Counted from the first letter of the stretch, positions 13,589 to 25,689 are shown. The stretch is DNA of 64,000 nucleotides from Lamellibrachia columna (GCA_963662155.1 OY759267.1:16334489-16398488); one strand, 5' to 3'. Made by a program: numbers and translations. The notes: a model not told the origin generated them from the sequence alone.

Positions 13589-13926
13589 GAACTCAGTGAA
13601 TGTTTTGAAGACGATCATCTGATGACGAATGAGCTTTTATCGTCTTTACCATCGACGTTGTTTATGCTAACATATACAAACAATATGAATGTGGACAAAT
13701 TTGATGTGCACGTTACTGTGGGTTAACTCGAAATGGTACCAGAACGGCGGCGAAATGCTACTGCCATGTGAAAACATGACTGTTACTAGCAACAAACCGG
13801 GAGCACATCACGTGACACTTATAACAACGGATTCTCTGCAACGCATTTACGAGAATCGCGCAGAATCTCGTACTAATGGTCGGCAGTGACGTCCAGTGGT
13901 CGTTCTCAACGCCGTCGCAGCGCCAT

Positions 13927-13990
13927 CTAGTACCAGGGCCAGTTGCTGATCAGGTAGTCCTTAGTAGGATGCGTATTGCGATAGCGGTTG
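13927..13990 (-). CDS. SPMIP8: TEPP/SPMIP8 exon 7 (C terminus)
   Basis: The terminal exon (64 nt including stop) follows acceptor CTTTTCGTTTTCAG|C and encodes NRYRNTHPTKDYLISNWPWY then TAG at 13927-13929. The ending (x-x-Y-L-x-x-x-P-W-Y) resembles the vertebrate C terminus Y-L-T-P-W-H. With exons 1-6 it completes 609 nt (202 aa), close to the usual family length. Two AATAAA hexamers lie 340-390 nt downstream. Confidence 0.8.
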
Positions 13991-14639
13991 CTGAAAACGA
14001 AAAGTATACTTGCAACAACTAGTGTATGCAACATGTGAATCTTGACGGTGTCACCCTATTAATACGGGCAGGTTCACCTAAAATATAAAAAAACATCAAC
14101 GTCAAAACATGACAGACATTCGTTTAGACTGCGTCCATATGTTCCTCTCGGTCTTTTCACACGTTGGAGTTCGAACTGCTTCACAAAAGGTAGACGTAAA
14201 GCAACAAACGGTTTTATTGGAGTACGGGTATTTTCAATAAATTATCAAAGTAAAGAACAGGTCTAACGAGTACGTCACACCCCACATGAATCAATAAAGG
14301 CACAATAATTACCTAAATGTATTCATTATATTATTTAACTATTTAGAAGTCGACACGATGTTTCGAAAATGATTCGTTTATATCAGCACCATTAAAAAAA
14401 AATCTTCGTCTGTCATAAGGCAATGAATTGATGCATATGATGTAAACATTTGCTGGTTGCAATACGCATGCGTGCGACACACATACACACGACGATTCAC
14501 CTCGCGTAGGCAGGCCTTACAAATGCAGTGGTGCTGCAATCGCCACACAAGCCAGGCGCTGTTACAGGGGGTGTGGGACCGCACACCCCCCCGTTTTGCT
14601 TGAAAACATATGTTTTGGGCTTTACTCTTATCTGATAAC

Positions 14640-15150
14640 TAACTCAGTCTAAGACCTTAGAACATCATTACCAGCGTGAATAGCCACAACATGAATCTGG
14701 CACTATCCAAGGCATGCACGGTTCTTGAAGTACAAAACATGATTCTGCCCTGCAGACTCTTCAAACAATCACCCAAGAGACAACGACGACTAGAGCAACC
14801 TAGAGAACAGATCAACGCCCGGAGGAAGATTTGAAGGAAGTGGGAGTTAGAAAGACGAAACCACATGATGCGTGTAAAGACACCTACACTGGAGGAGTTT
14901 TGTGAAATGCATGAAGCCATCCTTGATTTTCTTACTACAATTTCGAGAGCTACAAATGGAGTATAAAAAAACAATGACTGATTAGGCCTACTCTCTTGAC
15001 TTCGATCTACTCTATGGGAGGCAGACCACGAGAAACAACGTGGAGGCAGACACCCCAGAAATATACTGGTGATGCTTAGTATTCCTACCATTTCTAGATC
15101 ACCTTCTCCAAGAATTGGACACGAGATTCAGTGCGATAATAGGGAAAGCT
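14640..15150 (+). mobile_element. Decayed hAT-like transposase fragment (ZMYM/52K-repressor-like)
   Basis: Plus-strand fragments with stops and shifts include MNLALSKACTVLEVQNMI, FKQSPKRQRRLEQ, then GRQTTRNNVEADTPEIYW and FLPFLDHLLQELDTRFSAII. The order matches transposases with a TTF-type or ZMYM1-like C terminus. It lies in TEPP intron 6, opposite to the gene. Confidence 0.75.
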
Positions 15151-15646
15151 GTGCGCGTTTCATTAATCCTCTGAGCGGCCATTGAACTACTACTGAATGG
15201 CACACACTAACCACACATACATACGTACAATACGCTAACACATTAAATGTTTAAACGTTTTCCTTTAATTAATATGACGATAAAAATTATGGTTCACAAA
15301 TCTTCCACCTGAGCATACTTGCATCATATCTAGAATAGTAAATACATTCCCCGGACCCCTTTGCATGGGTGGCTGCGCCCCCTCCCCGTTTGGCAAATCC
15401 TAGATCCGTCCTTGCAAGCAACTGGAATAAATGCTTAGGATGTAAACGTTAGCAAAAAACATTAATAAATTCAGTGCAACATTCGTTACAGACACGTGTT
15501 ATGAGAGAAAACGTGATCAACGACAAATTATGGAAGTAACCGTACATTGTGAACATTGTCATGTGTAGAACTCTTGTCGTCTAATGGAAAGTGACGTTAT
15601 GGTTAGAATTATATAGGTAGGTACGACTAATTGGTGCAGTGCACAT

Positions 15647-15794
15647 AAACGCCCGAGAGGATTAGCTGCGCTTCATGCATACATATGTATATACGTACGT
15701 ATATATGCATGAAGCGCAGATAATACTGTAGTATTCATCAAGCGCAGATAATACTCTCTTTCAGGGGTACTTTAGATAATACTCTCGGGCGTTT
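15647..15794. repeat. Nested inverted repeat (foldback), TEPP intron 6
   Basis: Outer arms AAACGCCCGAGAG (15647-15659) and CTCTCGGGCGTTT (15782-15794) enclose inner arms CTGCGCTTCATGCAT (15666-15680) and ATGCATGAAGCGCAG (15705-15719) around an ACGTACGT-rich core. A third partial copy of the inner arm (CAAGCGCAGATAATACT) follows. Confidence 0.85.
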
Positions 15795-15854
15795 GTACGT
15801 ATGTACGTACAAACTTACATACATACATGCATATATATATATATATATATATTA

Positions 15855-16028
<174 letters not shown>

Positions 16029-16496
16029 TATTCCAATAATTCCTATACATGTATTAAATCACTACTCTCTGTGAAGTAAGCAGCCTAAGCTTCTTCTCTT
16101 CTGTGTCATTATTACCATCTTGACTGGAACCATTACCGCGCGCACTGGATCATGGTAACATTAAGGCCACCGATGAACAGTGAATGTAGTTATTATCCGT
16201 CATTCCAGTATCCCAGCCACATAATTATATCCGTTTGTCTTTATGAGTTATAATTCAAAACACAGTTGTTAGGACCGAACTATTATACTATGGAATTTGA
16301 GAGCCTGTCTAGGTCAAACGTTTACCAGTCCTACGTAGGGTTAGTTCATTCTAGTAATATCTAGAGTGCACCTGTTGATATATGTACATAGATGCCGTGT
16401 TTGCATGCGTTGTTAAAGACACGACAAACACAAACTGAAATGAAATACAGACATGCTTAAACTGAACTTAGCCTTCATCACCACAAATGTACTCAC

Positions 16497-16561
16497 TACA
16501 TGTGGTTAGGGATAGGTTGTCTACCAATGTGATCAATGTTGGGATACGGATGGAGAGTGTA
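16497..16561 (-). CDS. SPMIP8: TEPP/SPMIP8 exon 6
   Basis: A 65-nt exon with a strong acceptor (CCTTCTTGTTTCAG|TAC) and donor (CATGTA|GTGAGT) encodes YTLHPYPNIDHIGRQPIPNH plus M. It aligns with the vertebrate Y-x-L-x-x-x-P-x-L-D-x-x-G-x-x-P-x-P segment that follows the W-R of exon 5. It enters in phase 0 and leaves in phase 2; the junction codon with exon 7 is TAC. Confidence 0.82.
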
Positions 16562-16948
16562 CTGAAACAAGAAGGCGGTCACACGTACTACTACACAGCG
16601 AAAGTCGACAGTACATACATACCAAGATACCACAGACCAGAACGCAGCCAAGCACGAAACGTATAGCAGGTTAATGACTGATACGATGAATAAAGAGTAT
16701 CCAGAATCAGGTGCGTAGCCAGAAGATGCTGGCAGAAATGTTTGGGACAGGAGTCATTTCTTTTCAGGATCACATTGATATAAATCGTTGATGACAAGTG
16801 CTTGATGTGGGGAGGCACGTTCTACGTTGCCCCTTGTCTAAGATCTGCATTAAATTTGAATAAACATCAGGTGGTTAATGCGTATTTCTTTTTTGGATTA
16901 AAGTGTTTGTACCTAGAACAGATATCACCAGTCAAGATGTAAATGTAC

Positions 16949-17025
<77 letters not shown>

Positions 17026-17053
17026 TGAGTGAGTGAGTGAGTGAGTGAGTGAG

Positions 17054-17101
<48 letters not shown>

Positions 17102-17105
17102 TGTG
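16949..17105. repeat. Compound (GT)n-(GAGT)n-(GCGT)n microsatellite
   Basis: The array changes unit in order, GT to GTGA to GTGC, over about 157 bp, each block nearly perfect. It lies in TEPP intron 5. Thr-His and Ala-Cys-Val repeat frames are artefacts. Confidence 0.97.
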
Positions 17106-17819
17106 TGACGGGTTAGTACAGGAAATAGTTCTTGCACTGCGTAAACGAAGTACTGCTTTTCCTACCATCATACCCAGAACCCCGGGAGAAAAAGAGCATA
17201 GAAATTTAATCGAGTGGACCAATTCGAAATTATAACAAATGTTTGTCTCACTATAATGTCTTGAATGTTACGTGTAAAAGGCCCGATATTTTTTATTTGG
17301 CCTGCGCTTCATTAACATTTCTGCGGACATCCTACATTTGCAACTATTGCGGGCGTACTTGACCGAGTAATATACACAAGTTTTGAGAATATTGTTGTAG
17401 GTGAGAAATGATCATATATGGGCATGGGGGATGCGATGGTACAGAAAAAACATCTCTGTATCTAACCAGAGAATGGACCCTGGGTTCCCACAATAGTTTA
17501 CGTTAAATGTCACAACTATTTTATAACTGCAATTAATATGCAAACGCACTAACCACAAAGCAGCTTTTCAATTTGTCATCAGTGAAAGATCATCGGTCAG
17601 GTGATATGGCTAGCCTACGTTCACAGAGCAACGCTTATGTCACATGATCCCCTGAGTTACTCCCAAACGCTGACATTCAGCAACCTGACAAAGGCAAGTA
17701 ACTTCTGCGCTTGACATATAACAGAAATAACACGTTTCGTGACTTTCTACATCCATGGGAACCCTGGTATGATCAACGCAGACAATGGACCAACACAGGG
17801 GAGATGATGGACCACTTAC

Positions 17820-17866
17820 CCGCCAGTTGGATGTCCGCTCCGGGCGCAAGTAGCGCACGGCGTAAC
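17820..17866 (-). CDS. SPMIP8: TEPP/SPMIP8 exon 5
   Basis: A 47-nt micro-exon encodes GYAVRYLRPERTSNWR, which matches the strongest motif of the family (G-Y-A-V-R-Y-L-K/R-P-x-x-T-x-x-W-R). The acceptor is ACACTTCAAAG|GT and the donor is CTGGCGG|GTAAGT. It enters in phase 1 and leaves in phase 0. This exon is the firmest identification in the 3' half of the gene. Confidence 0.9.
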
Positions 17867-17909
17867 CTTTGAAGTGTAGGTCTGGAAGAACATAAGAACA
17901 CCACGCCCA

Positions 17910-17975
17910 TTAAAGGAACAATTCGACCATTATAATAATAAAACACACTGCAAACACATAATTAAGCCAATAGAT
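17910..17975 (+). mobile_element. TTAA-ended short repeat family 3, copy 2
   Basis: TTAAAGGAACAATTCGACCA begins a block also found at 15855-15930. It lies 44 bp upstream of the TEPP exon 5 acceptor on the transcribed strand. Confidence 0.55.
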
Positions 17976-18164
17976 TCAGTACTGTCGACGCAGTAAAATA
18001 TGCTATTAATACGTTACGCTCTATCCCACGTAATACATGGTACAATGTATTCGATATGTGCGGTATGTGAACATTGGGCTTGATTGATTCTCCAACGGTC
18101 TTACAATTCCTGTACTAAGTTTACTGCTGATACTTCGATATGCATGTTGGGTATTTCACACTGC

Positions 18165-18365
18165 ATACAAATATATGCAAAATTGAAGAAAACGTAAACT
18201 ATATAATCTGTATTATTCCATTGTTTTCTATACAATATTCTACTATGTTCTGTAAAATTCTATAAAGCTCTATACAAATATATACAAAATTTAATAGACG
18301 TAAACTAATTCTATAGAATCTGTATCATTCCATAGTTTTCTATGCAACATTATATTATACTCTTT
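18165..18365. repeat. Diverged ~106-bp tandem duplication (TEPP intron 4)
   Basis: ATACAAATATATGCAAAATT...GTAAACTATATAATCTGTAT in the first half matches ATACAAATATATACAAAATT...GTAAACTAATTCTATAGAATCTGTAT in the second. AT-rich and non-coding. Confidence 0.7.
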
Positions 18366-18463
18366 TCTATATAATTCTAAATAAATGTTGCTAAAGGTTG
18401 TCACCAATGCCGTGTTTTGGTGGAAAACAATGATACTGGTGGCGAAATAACGTTATGCTTTAC

Positions 18464-18549
18464 CCTCATCGGCGCTGATCTGCGGCAGGCGTATGTTAAA
18501 CCTCTCGGGGCTGCGGTTGAGGAACTCGGACCACTGCAGGCGAGTTCTC
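18464..18549 (-). CDS. SPMIP8: TEPP/SPMIP8 exon 4
   Basis: An 86-nt exon with acceptor GTGTCTGCAG|G and donor GATGAGG|GTAAAG encodes RTRLQWSEFLNRSPERFNIR followed by LPQISADE. This matches the vertebrate W-S-x-F-x-x-S-x-x-x-F-x-L-P block. It enters in phase 2 and leaves in phase 1. A second in-frame acceptor within the exon (CGCCTGCAG|TGG) is less likely because its phase does not fit exon 3. Confidence 0.8.
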
Positions 18550-18986
18550 CTGCAGACACCAGACAATGCTTCACACAGGCACAACACTAGCGGCAACATC
18601 CTAGCAGCATCAAGTGTTCTAATGGTTAAATAAGTGGCCACGTAATGGCTCAGGAAGGATCGATACCGCCAGCTCATTGACTGAATCTCAAAGGCGGGAC
18701 CGTGATTCAAGGCAATGAATACATAGTCATGCACTTTGAGTGCCTTTGTGGTAAATTGCAAGTGAAACGTGACCGTGCTGGTCATTATAGACTTCGATGG
18801 CTCTTTCGCGGCCTTGTGTATTGACTATAGGTCTATTTCGTTCTCCGCGTGAGAAGTCCCCTTACAACAAGAAAGAAAAAGTTCAGTGCCTAGATCAACG
18901 GTAATTCGTCGCGGCGGGTCCTGGTTCGGTTGCGACTGTTGTCCTAGCTGACTACACCTTCACCATTTCCATAGAAAAAAGGTAAA

Positions 18987-19500
18987 GGTACGTTCTTATA
19001 TAGCGCGGTATCCAGTCCTTGAGACTGCTCAAAGCGCTTTACACTTCACCCCCCCTGGCAGACCTGTTCATTCCAACGCCAATTCGACTTCTCTGGGAAG
19101 CATTCCATAATCGTAGATGGTCGTTGGGGCACCTCCTCTGATGATCTGACAATCTCCGTTACCGGTCCCATGCTGCCACTTGCGTCTCGTGGAAGTCGAT
19201 ACCAGTCCACTCATTGATGTTGTCTGTCCATGGGCCTTGAACGATGACTTTAACCAAGCCAGTGGACCTCGTGACATGGTCATAATGTCTCAACGTGCGT
19301 CTTCTCGTTGCAGAAAGGAGAGCTTCGTGTTGCCAAATATTTCAGCTGACTATATTGAATACTTCCTCGTTGGTGACATGGTCCGTGTATGGAATGAGCA
19401 AGATGTTACGGTAGCATATCATCTCCATCGATTGGTTGTGAGTTACAACGACCTCATTGTTCTAATCTAATGCCCGTAATACGTCGCTCATCACCCAGTC
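18987..19500 (-). mobile_element. Decayed endonuclease/reverse-transcriptase element tail in TEPP intron 3
   Basis: Read with frameshifts, the minus strand gives LRHYDHVTRS, LVKVIVQGPWTDNINEWTGI and AAWDR-RRLSDHQRRC, the widespread 'H-GHV-R...I-EWTG...DR-WR' C-terminal block of non-LTR elements. Beyond it lies a TATAGCGC...CTCAAAGCGCTTTACA tail, a variant of which is also seen at 50630-50690. Inactive. Confidence 0.65.
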
Positions 19501-20169
19501 CTGGTCCCGAGTGCTCTCATTAATTCGACCCGACTTGCAGCTGTCAGTGTGTATCGATCACCTTCTGATTCGTTGAGTGTCACAGAACTTCAGCAAAGTG
19601 GGCACTATGTGTCACAAGAAGTGAACCGGAATGGCGCGGCAAAATGTAAGTCCATAGCTGCCGTTGTCGTTGGTCAACCCGGCGCTTGTATTGTTGACAC
19701 ATATGAACTCAGACGGTGTCCAGTACAACAAGAACCACCGAGGATGACACCAGTCCTGATTGTGACTACACACATTTGTGTCAGGATTCGGCTGTCAGGT
19801 ACTGCATAGGCTACATCGTTAATAAATAGCCGAAGTGTCACCGCGATTCCACCTAATAATTGTGTAAACCAGCACCGCGCAAGGTAAACCAGTCAGTCTG
19901 GAGAAGGCATTCACCAAGCGTTGAATAGGTTCAGATCTCCGGCGCAATGAGCAGGCTACAATCTAACCTCACAGAGCGGAAGGCGTTTTCGCGGATAATC
20001 AGCAACGTTGTGATTCAACTAACACAACGCTCAAAACGGTGTTGCAGTGTTGCCGTAGTGGCGATGAATTATTACTTGCTATATGACTGTCAATACCAGT
20101 CGACTGACCTGCAATCTCCACCTGATTGCTTTCCTGGTACCATATTTCGTCATGGTCACACTAGTGTGA

Positions 20170-20528
20170 AATAGCATCAATTGACACGAAGGTCTATATT
20201 CACAACGTGCTTTGGTGCAATAGCATCAAATGACACGAAGGTCTATATTCACAAAGTGCTTTGGTGCAATAGCATCAAATGACACGAAGGCCTATATTCA
20301 CAACGTGCTTTGGTGCAACAGCATCAAATGACACGAAGGCCTATATTCACAACGTGCTTTGGTGCAATAGCATCAAATGACACGAAGGCCTATATTCACA
20401 ACGTGCTTTGGTGCAATAACATCAAATGACACGAAGGCCTATATTCACAACGTGCTTTGGTGCAATAACATCAAATGACACGAAGGCCTATATTCACAAC
20501 GTGCTTTGGTGCAATAACATCAAATGAA
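20170..20528. repeat. 49-bp minisatellite, about 7 copies (TEPP intron 3)
   Basis: The unit includes AATAGCATCAAATGACACGA and CTATATTCACAACGTGCTTT. Copies differ at a few positions (AGGTCTAT/AGGCCTAT, AGCATC/AACATC), and neighbouring copies share variants, as expected from stepwise duplication. Confidence 0.95.
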
Positions 20529-20878
20529 ACATAGTCGCAATCCACAGTCACAGCTACCTTACTATTTATGAAATTGACAATTTGTATATCTCTACGAGAT
20601 GATATTGTGCGAAACACCGGTTGGAATGCGGATTGATACCTGGGAGGACATCAAAGGAGACATGGTCGCTATCAGAAGTCATTGTACATGCCAGAGAGAA
20701 AACAATCGTACTACCTGGTACATGCATGACAGATGGGAGAGGGTGTCGTTGAACAGGTGCACACAGACTGGACGGAGAACGAACAGTGCAGATTCTACTG
20801 CTGGGACAAACATATTTCGTAACGGATACACTTTCTACTTCCCAACGTTACCTGTAGTATCAAAGCAACCCTACTTAC

Positions 20879-20937
20879 TTGAGCTCATCGGGTGCCGTGT
20901 AGTATCTGTGCATCTCACGTCCAATGTCGGTGATGCC
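20879..20937 (-). CDS. SPMIP8: TEPP/SPMIP8 exon 3
   Basis: This 59-nt exon encodes GITDIGREMHRYYTAPDEL, resembling the vertebrate I-T-A-T-G-x-x-L-x-x-x-Y stretch. The acceptor is CTGGCTGTAG|GGC and the donor is CTCAA|GTAAGT. It enters in phase 0 and leaves in phase 2, and the next exon supplies the G of the Lys codon. Compared with vertebrates about 14 residues appear to be missing after this point, so an extra phase-2 exon may be unrecognised between 20878 and 18550. A 117-codon open frame on the plus strand overlaps this exon and is considered a shadow. Confidence 0.72.
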
Positions 20938-21537
20938 CTACAGCCAGATTAAGCACAAACATACAAACCATCGTCAACATAATAATATAATTTACAGTAA
21001 TTACAACGCTGTGCTTACGCTGGGTTGGTCTGGATTGGGTACAATTAAAAAGTTTAGCTCGCATCAAAAATAATTTGAAGATAGTTTGGTCATCCCAAAG
21101 TTCAAATCACTACAATTCAGTGTTTATTGTATGTCAAACAGATATATTTAAACAATGTTTATTGCAATGGTTGAAATCTTATAATGCAAATTGTTGTAGT
21201 GTAGACACTCTCCCCAAAATTGCGCCTTTTAATTCTCACCTCCAGTACTAGGTAATGATAATGGAGTCGTTGTGATAAATGTAAAGTTGGTAATACTTGA
21301 CAGTATTTGTTTTTACTGTTGAGTATGTATATCACATTTAAATTTCTTCTTCTTCCAATACAGCTCAAGACTCTGTATTTGCCACATATACACAATGTGA
21401 CAAGAGTATTGTCGAGTTGTTGATTATTTTATGAAAACGTTCAAAATCAGGTGAATCGAATGTAGCTCGTGGGATTGGGACAGTGGGAGTCTTTGTTCTT
21501 GGCCTTGCTGTGTGCAGTGCTGGGAATGGTCACTTAC

Positions 21538-21599
21538 CGAACATGACAGTCTCCGGGCTGGTAACGAGAACAAGGTTGTCGTCGCGTTTCGAAAGCCAG
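21538..21599 (-). CDS. SPMIP8: TEPP/SPMIP8 exon 2
   Basis: A 62-nt exon has an excellent acceptor (GTGTCTCTTTTTTGTAG|CT) and donor (TGTTCG|GTAAGT). It enters in phase 1 and leaves in phase 0. Joined to exon 1 it reads TTSLKP-AGFRNATTTLFSL-PARRLSCS. The spacing of A-x-F-x-N, T-L, P, L and C agrees with the vertebrate TEPP segment after its LP-x-EH block. The identification combines splice sites, phase and that weak match. Confidence 0.75.
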
Positions 21600-22736
21600 C
21601 TACAAAAAAGAGACACCAATCGTAAAGCCTGCAGGTGCTAAGAGGTAATCTCAATGCTCTGTGTTTGCTGAATATTTGGAACCGATACGGTTGATCGGTC
21701 ACGCATTTTTCACTCCGTACGAAAACTGGATCGTTGACTGGTCATATAAGTTACAACAGCGTCTTTTATTAATGGTGAAAGGCCTAGGTCCACACGAAAC
21801 CCACTCAATAAGCCGGCAATGTTGTTACTGTTCGACATATCAATGTCTCGCCGAGCACTGTAATCACTACGCACTGAATGACGAAGTGGTCGACTATGGC
21901 ATCGCATAACATGTTTTCATAATAGAAACACATTGGTGTAATCGTGTAATTCTCCGTAGAACCACATGGTGTTTCGCAAACAATGAACAGCTGTCGGTAT
22001 GATTACCTTGTGGCATGGATATCAGACAAAGAAGCAGACGAAATACGTAAACTCAACACACAGGTTATCTCGTATCTACTCTACTACTGTAGGCTGTTGA
22101 GTCTGTTCATGGTGTTGGTGGAACACGTCTTACCACACAACTGACAGCGCAGTGGGAGCCTAAGTCACAACGATTATTGCGCTTCGTCTGAGGCCGAGAC
22201 ACAAACGTTCAACGCTCAATACCTGGACTGTCGAACGACACACTATTGTATGTGGGATAGTTCAGTGGTCACCGTGTGTTCTTCGTCCATAACAAGTGCT
22301 GTGTTTACCACGATATAAGTGGTACACTCGTACCAGGCCTCCTAAAAAGAGCCTCCCACAAAACTAATAATAATCCATCTGATTAGCCGCTTAGAGTCTC
22401 TGTTCACTTCCCTTGAATCGGGCTGCGTGAAGTTACACCCGCGGCGACGACCCGCCAAATGGTGATCAAGGGAACTTACTAGGATGCCTTCCCCAATGTG
22501 TGTGCATTGCGTATATCTGATGTTGACGATAACGGATGAACCATCAGATCTGACTATTCCTATGACAGCATCTCTAGAACCGTTGGTAACTAATTTGGTG
22601 GGAAAAAATTGAATGTCACTCTTTGTTTGCTGAGGAGAACTTGAAGGTTCTACAGTGTCTATTTTACGCTGCATTTTCTTGTATTATTTTCTGGTATGTC
22701 ATTGTATGCTGTAATTGTTGCTTGACATTGCACGTT

Positions 22737-22741
22737 ATATA

Positions 22742-22777
<36 letters not shown>

Positions 22778-22805
22778 TGTATGTATGTATGTATGTATAT
22801 ATGTA

Positions 22806-22887
<82 letters not shown>
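22737..22887. repeat. (GTAT)n-(AT)n microsatellite
   Basis: About ten TATG units are followed by about 80 bp of AT. It lies in TEPP intron 1. Confidence 0.96.
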
Positions 22888-22890
<3 letters not shown>

Positions 22891-22979
22891 CAGCACACGC
22901 TGTAGTTTTTAATGCATGTTTGCATTCCGTCGTCGACAACAATCTGCGAATGCCTATGTTCAAACATAGTTGAATAAAC

Positions 22980-24560
22980 GTTAAGGTCTGGGGTTACCTC
23001 CATAGTCAATACTACGCGTCTTGACCTTCTTTTTCCACGCACTCGGTAAAGCCCCCATAAAAAGGTTTGTACTAATCTCCCACATTGTTAATCTGCACTG
23101 TCCATTGCTTGACAAATGTCTCTCCCACTAAACGCCATTTCTTCGGGTCTTGTCCAGCTGTTACATATTTTGTCATCTCGCCAACTTGTACGTTGCCCCG
23201 GTCTTCTCCTTCCACACAGCACAGAAGTCAGCAATAGACGAGTTCTTAAACGACTTCCACACAAACTGGCATCGTCTGCAAGCACATGTATCGTTTCTTC
23301 TCATCTGCAGTGTTTGTTCGTTGCTTCCAGTAAATATGCCAGCATATAACTTGCAGTTCTTTCCGCCGTTATATCAGCTTAGTTTCAAATGCTGAACACA
23401 TGTTTGTAAATATCTTTATTACCTACATACGTTACTATTGAATGGCTTGGTCCAATTAGTATCCTGCAACCAGGCGTGCTGTATTGTTTGTTCTGCGATT
23501 TTAATTATACATGGTCATATACAATGCACCGGGATCTGGTAACGGGATTAATTATTGGTGTAGTGGTCGGTGTCCTGTGTATTAGAGTATATTATTACAT
23601 TGTATATACCGGTATCTACAATGAGTGAGACGTAATGACATTAATATTACCGCAAGTCAGCTAGTTCATTCGAGCCGCGTAATATCTCATAAGCCGTGAA
23701 ATTATATATTTCAAAGTCGTAAAATACCAAGCAACAATATATTAATAGCGAATTTGTTAATGCACAGAAATCACTATAAGTAGTGGTTACTGTGAAAATT
23801 ACAAGTTTTTCGATTGTATGGTCAATATCTTCAAGTATGTCCGAAAATACGCTTAGAACAATTCCACGATTTCAGAATAACAACTATATATGTCAGTGAA
23901 GTAGGTCTAGATTATCAAGGCAAATGGGAAACTTTTCGATCACCAGTGCCATTTTGTGCACTTGGCTATTACAACTGTTTATATGAATTATTTGTTTACT
24001 CGCACTAGTGATGAACCTTCTGCCAGCCGCACACAATTATGTCTCGCGAACCTCATACTCTTCACAGTCGCCAGCCAATAGTAATGGTATCGTGTTCACA
24101 CGCAACATGTGCGTTGGAGCGACACCATGATCATGTTTAATTCATGTTCTGGCGTCACGCTGGTATAGCTTCGTCTACCACACCAAGATGAGTCGGCAAA
24201 GGAAATGCCGAATACTGACGTGACTTTGATACAGGCGTGAAATACATCTGGACAATGAATATTTTATTGGTAGATCCAAACAAATGTGTATTATACACAC
24301 ATTTGGTAATGAGATAAACATGACATTCGATGATGTTTATCCAGTCATGGCGAATACGGCACATGTATTTGGGCTTCACAATAGGTGCTGAGAATGATTT
24401 TTGGATGACACTCTCTTGCAAATTCCTCTCATACTGCCCGTGGATAATTAGGCCTTGCATTATCTTTGGTGTAGTGAAGTGTACCTTTGAGGACGGGCCC
24501 AAAATCCGATTAGGCCCTATACGTCGGACCTACACGCGCACCTTCTTATTGTGAAGAGGT
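22980..24560. other. TEPP intron 1 segment with decayed open frames
   Basis: Minus-strand frames such as KKWRLVGETFVKQWTVQINN (23050-23180) and a 115-codon frame at 24155-24502 show no known domain. They lack matching splice signals and are interrupted by stops. Probably relic repeats. Confidence 0.25.
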
Positions 24561-24906
24561 GTTCGGGGCCACAGTTTGGGTTCCGCGCTGTTCTCTCAAA
24601 TTTCTAGTTTGTTTGGTTTTATGTTTAGGAGCCTAGTTAAAATTTACCATTAAACACAATCATTTGCTGAGGCAGACATGTCAAAAGACAATAATTATGC
24701 TCACACGTGTTTTATATTCTGAGGTAGCCAATGCCGTGTTTAGGACCGTGTGGAAAACTTATTTGTTTAATGTATACGGGGTAAGACTATTCATTAGGCT
24801 ATATTACAAAGGGTGACCATATGCATAGCCGAGTGCCCCATAAAAGGTCTAAATACACAACTGGCAGCAGTTATTTTAATGCAAACATCTAGGTTTGTCA
24901 ATTTAC

Positions 24907-25132
24907 CTGGCTTCAGTGACGTTGTCGTGCGACTGTGCTCCGACGGCAGTTTCTGGGCGACTGTGTCCATGTCATAGCGCCTGAGGGTGGGCAGACGGGG
25001 GTGGAAGATACCTTCCTTCACCGCCGCTAGCTGGACGGTGTTCACGTGCGATGGGTACTGGTAGGAGTAGCTGGGGATATCGACGGGCCTCACCCGCTGT
25101 GTCTCGGACGGGGCACTGTAGATCGTCGTCAT
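24907..25132 (-). CDS. SPMIP8: TEPP/SPMIP8 exon 1
   Basis: This is the first exon of an orthologue of TEPP (testis, prostate and placenta expressed), now named sperm microtubule inner protein 8. The family protein sits inside the doublet microtubules of the sperm axoneme. ATG is at 25130-25132 with A at -3. The 75 codons include LAAVKEGIFHPRLPTLRRYD and LPSEHSRTT, which match the conserved vertebrate block (V-x-x-x-L/I-Y/F-H-P-x-LPTLR-x-x-D, then LP-x-EH-x-x-TT). The donor is AAGCCAG|GTAAAT, phase 1. The exon is GC-rich in an AT-rich region, consistent with coding. No signal peptide or membrane segment is present. It lies 5.3 kb downstream of HNF4 in the same orientation. Confidence 0.88.
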
Positions 25133-25442
25133 GTTGACGTCGTCTGCTACTAGCCCTCAGGAAATGCGCCAAACGCCTGAGGCTGCGCCTACGAGAATCG
25201 TCGGAAGACAGCGCCGCGTAACGTGCGTTGTCCGTGACAACGACACACAATCCGCTGCGCGCGAAACCAACGAAGGTGTGCCTTACCGATCAGATCGATA
25301 CTCGGAAGAACTGTCCCGGTACCGCACGCATGGATGGATGGACCGTGAACGTTTCTGCATCGGTGCATCGTGAATAAAATACGAATATTGCTTGTATATA
25401 AAACACATTAAAGCATTATCACCGTTTTGTCTTTACTATTTG

Positions 25443-25450
25443 CATATATA

Positions 25451-25491
<41 letters not shown>

Positions 25492-25572
25492 TATATATAT
25501 ATAAAATATATATATTAAATTTAGACATAATATATATATATAATATATATATGTATACATATATATATACCT
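25443..25572. repeat. Imperfect (AT)n array upstream of TEPP exon 1
   Basis: AT runs broken by AAAT and TTAAATTTAGACAT. A block right after it (CCTGTTCATTCCAACACCAA) also occurs at 19062-19081, marking a shared repeat tail. Confidence 0.85.
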
Positions 25573-25689
25573 GTTCATTCCAACACCAACTTGACTTCTC
25601 TCTCGAAACATTCAAAAACCTTGCTGCAATTACTGCACAAAGACTACTTATTCTTACATACGTGCATGATGTACTGTCTGTAGCCAGGG

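Noticed and set aside
16925..17235. Thr-His, Ala-Arg and Ala-Cys-Val repeat frames
   Set aside because: Artefacts of the GT/GAGT/GCGT microsatellite.
20599..20952. 117-codon frame on the plus strand
   Set aside because: It overlaps TEPP exon 3 on the other strand, shows no known domain and lacks upstream context.
25131..25373. 80-codon plus-strand frame beside TEPP
   Set aside because: It lies in the GC-rich TEPP 5' region on the opposite strand, with no family and no splice context.
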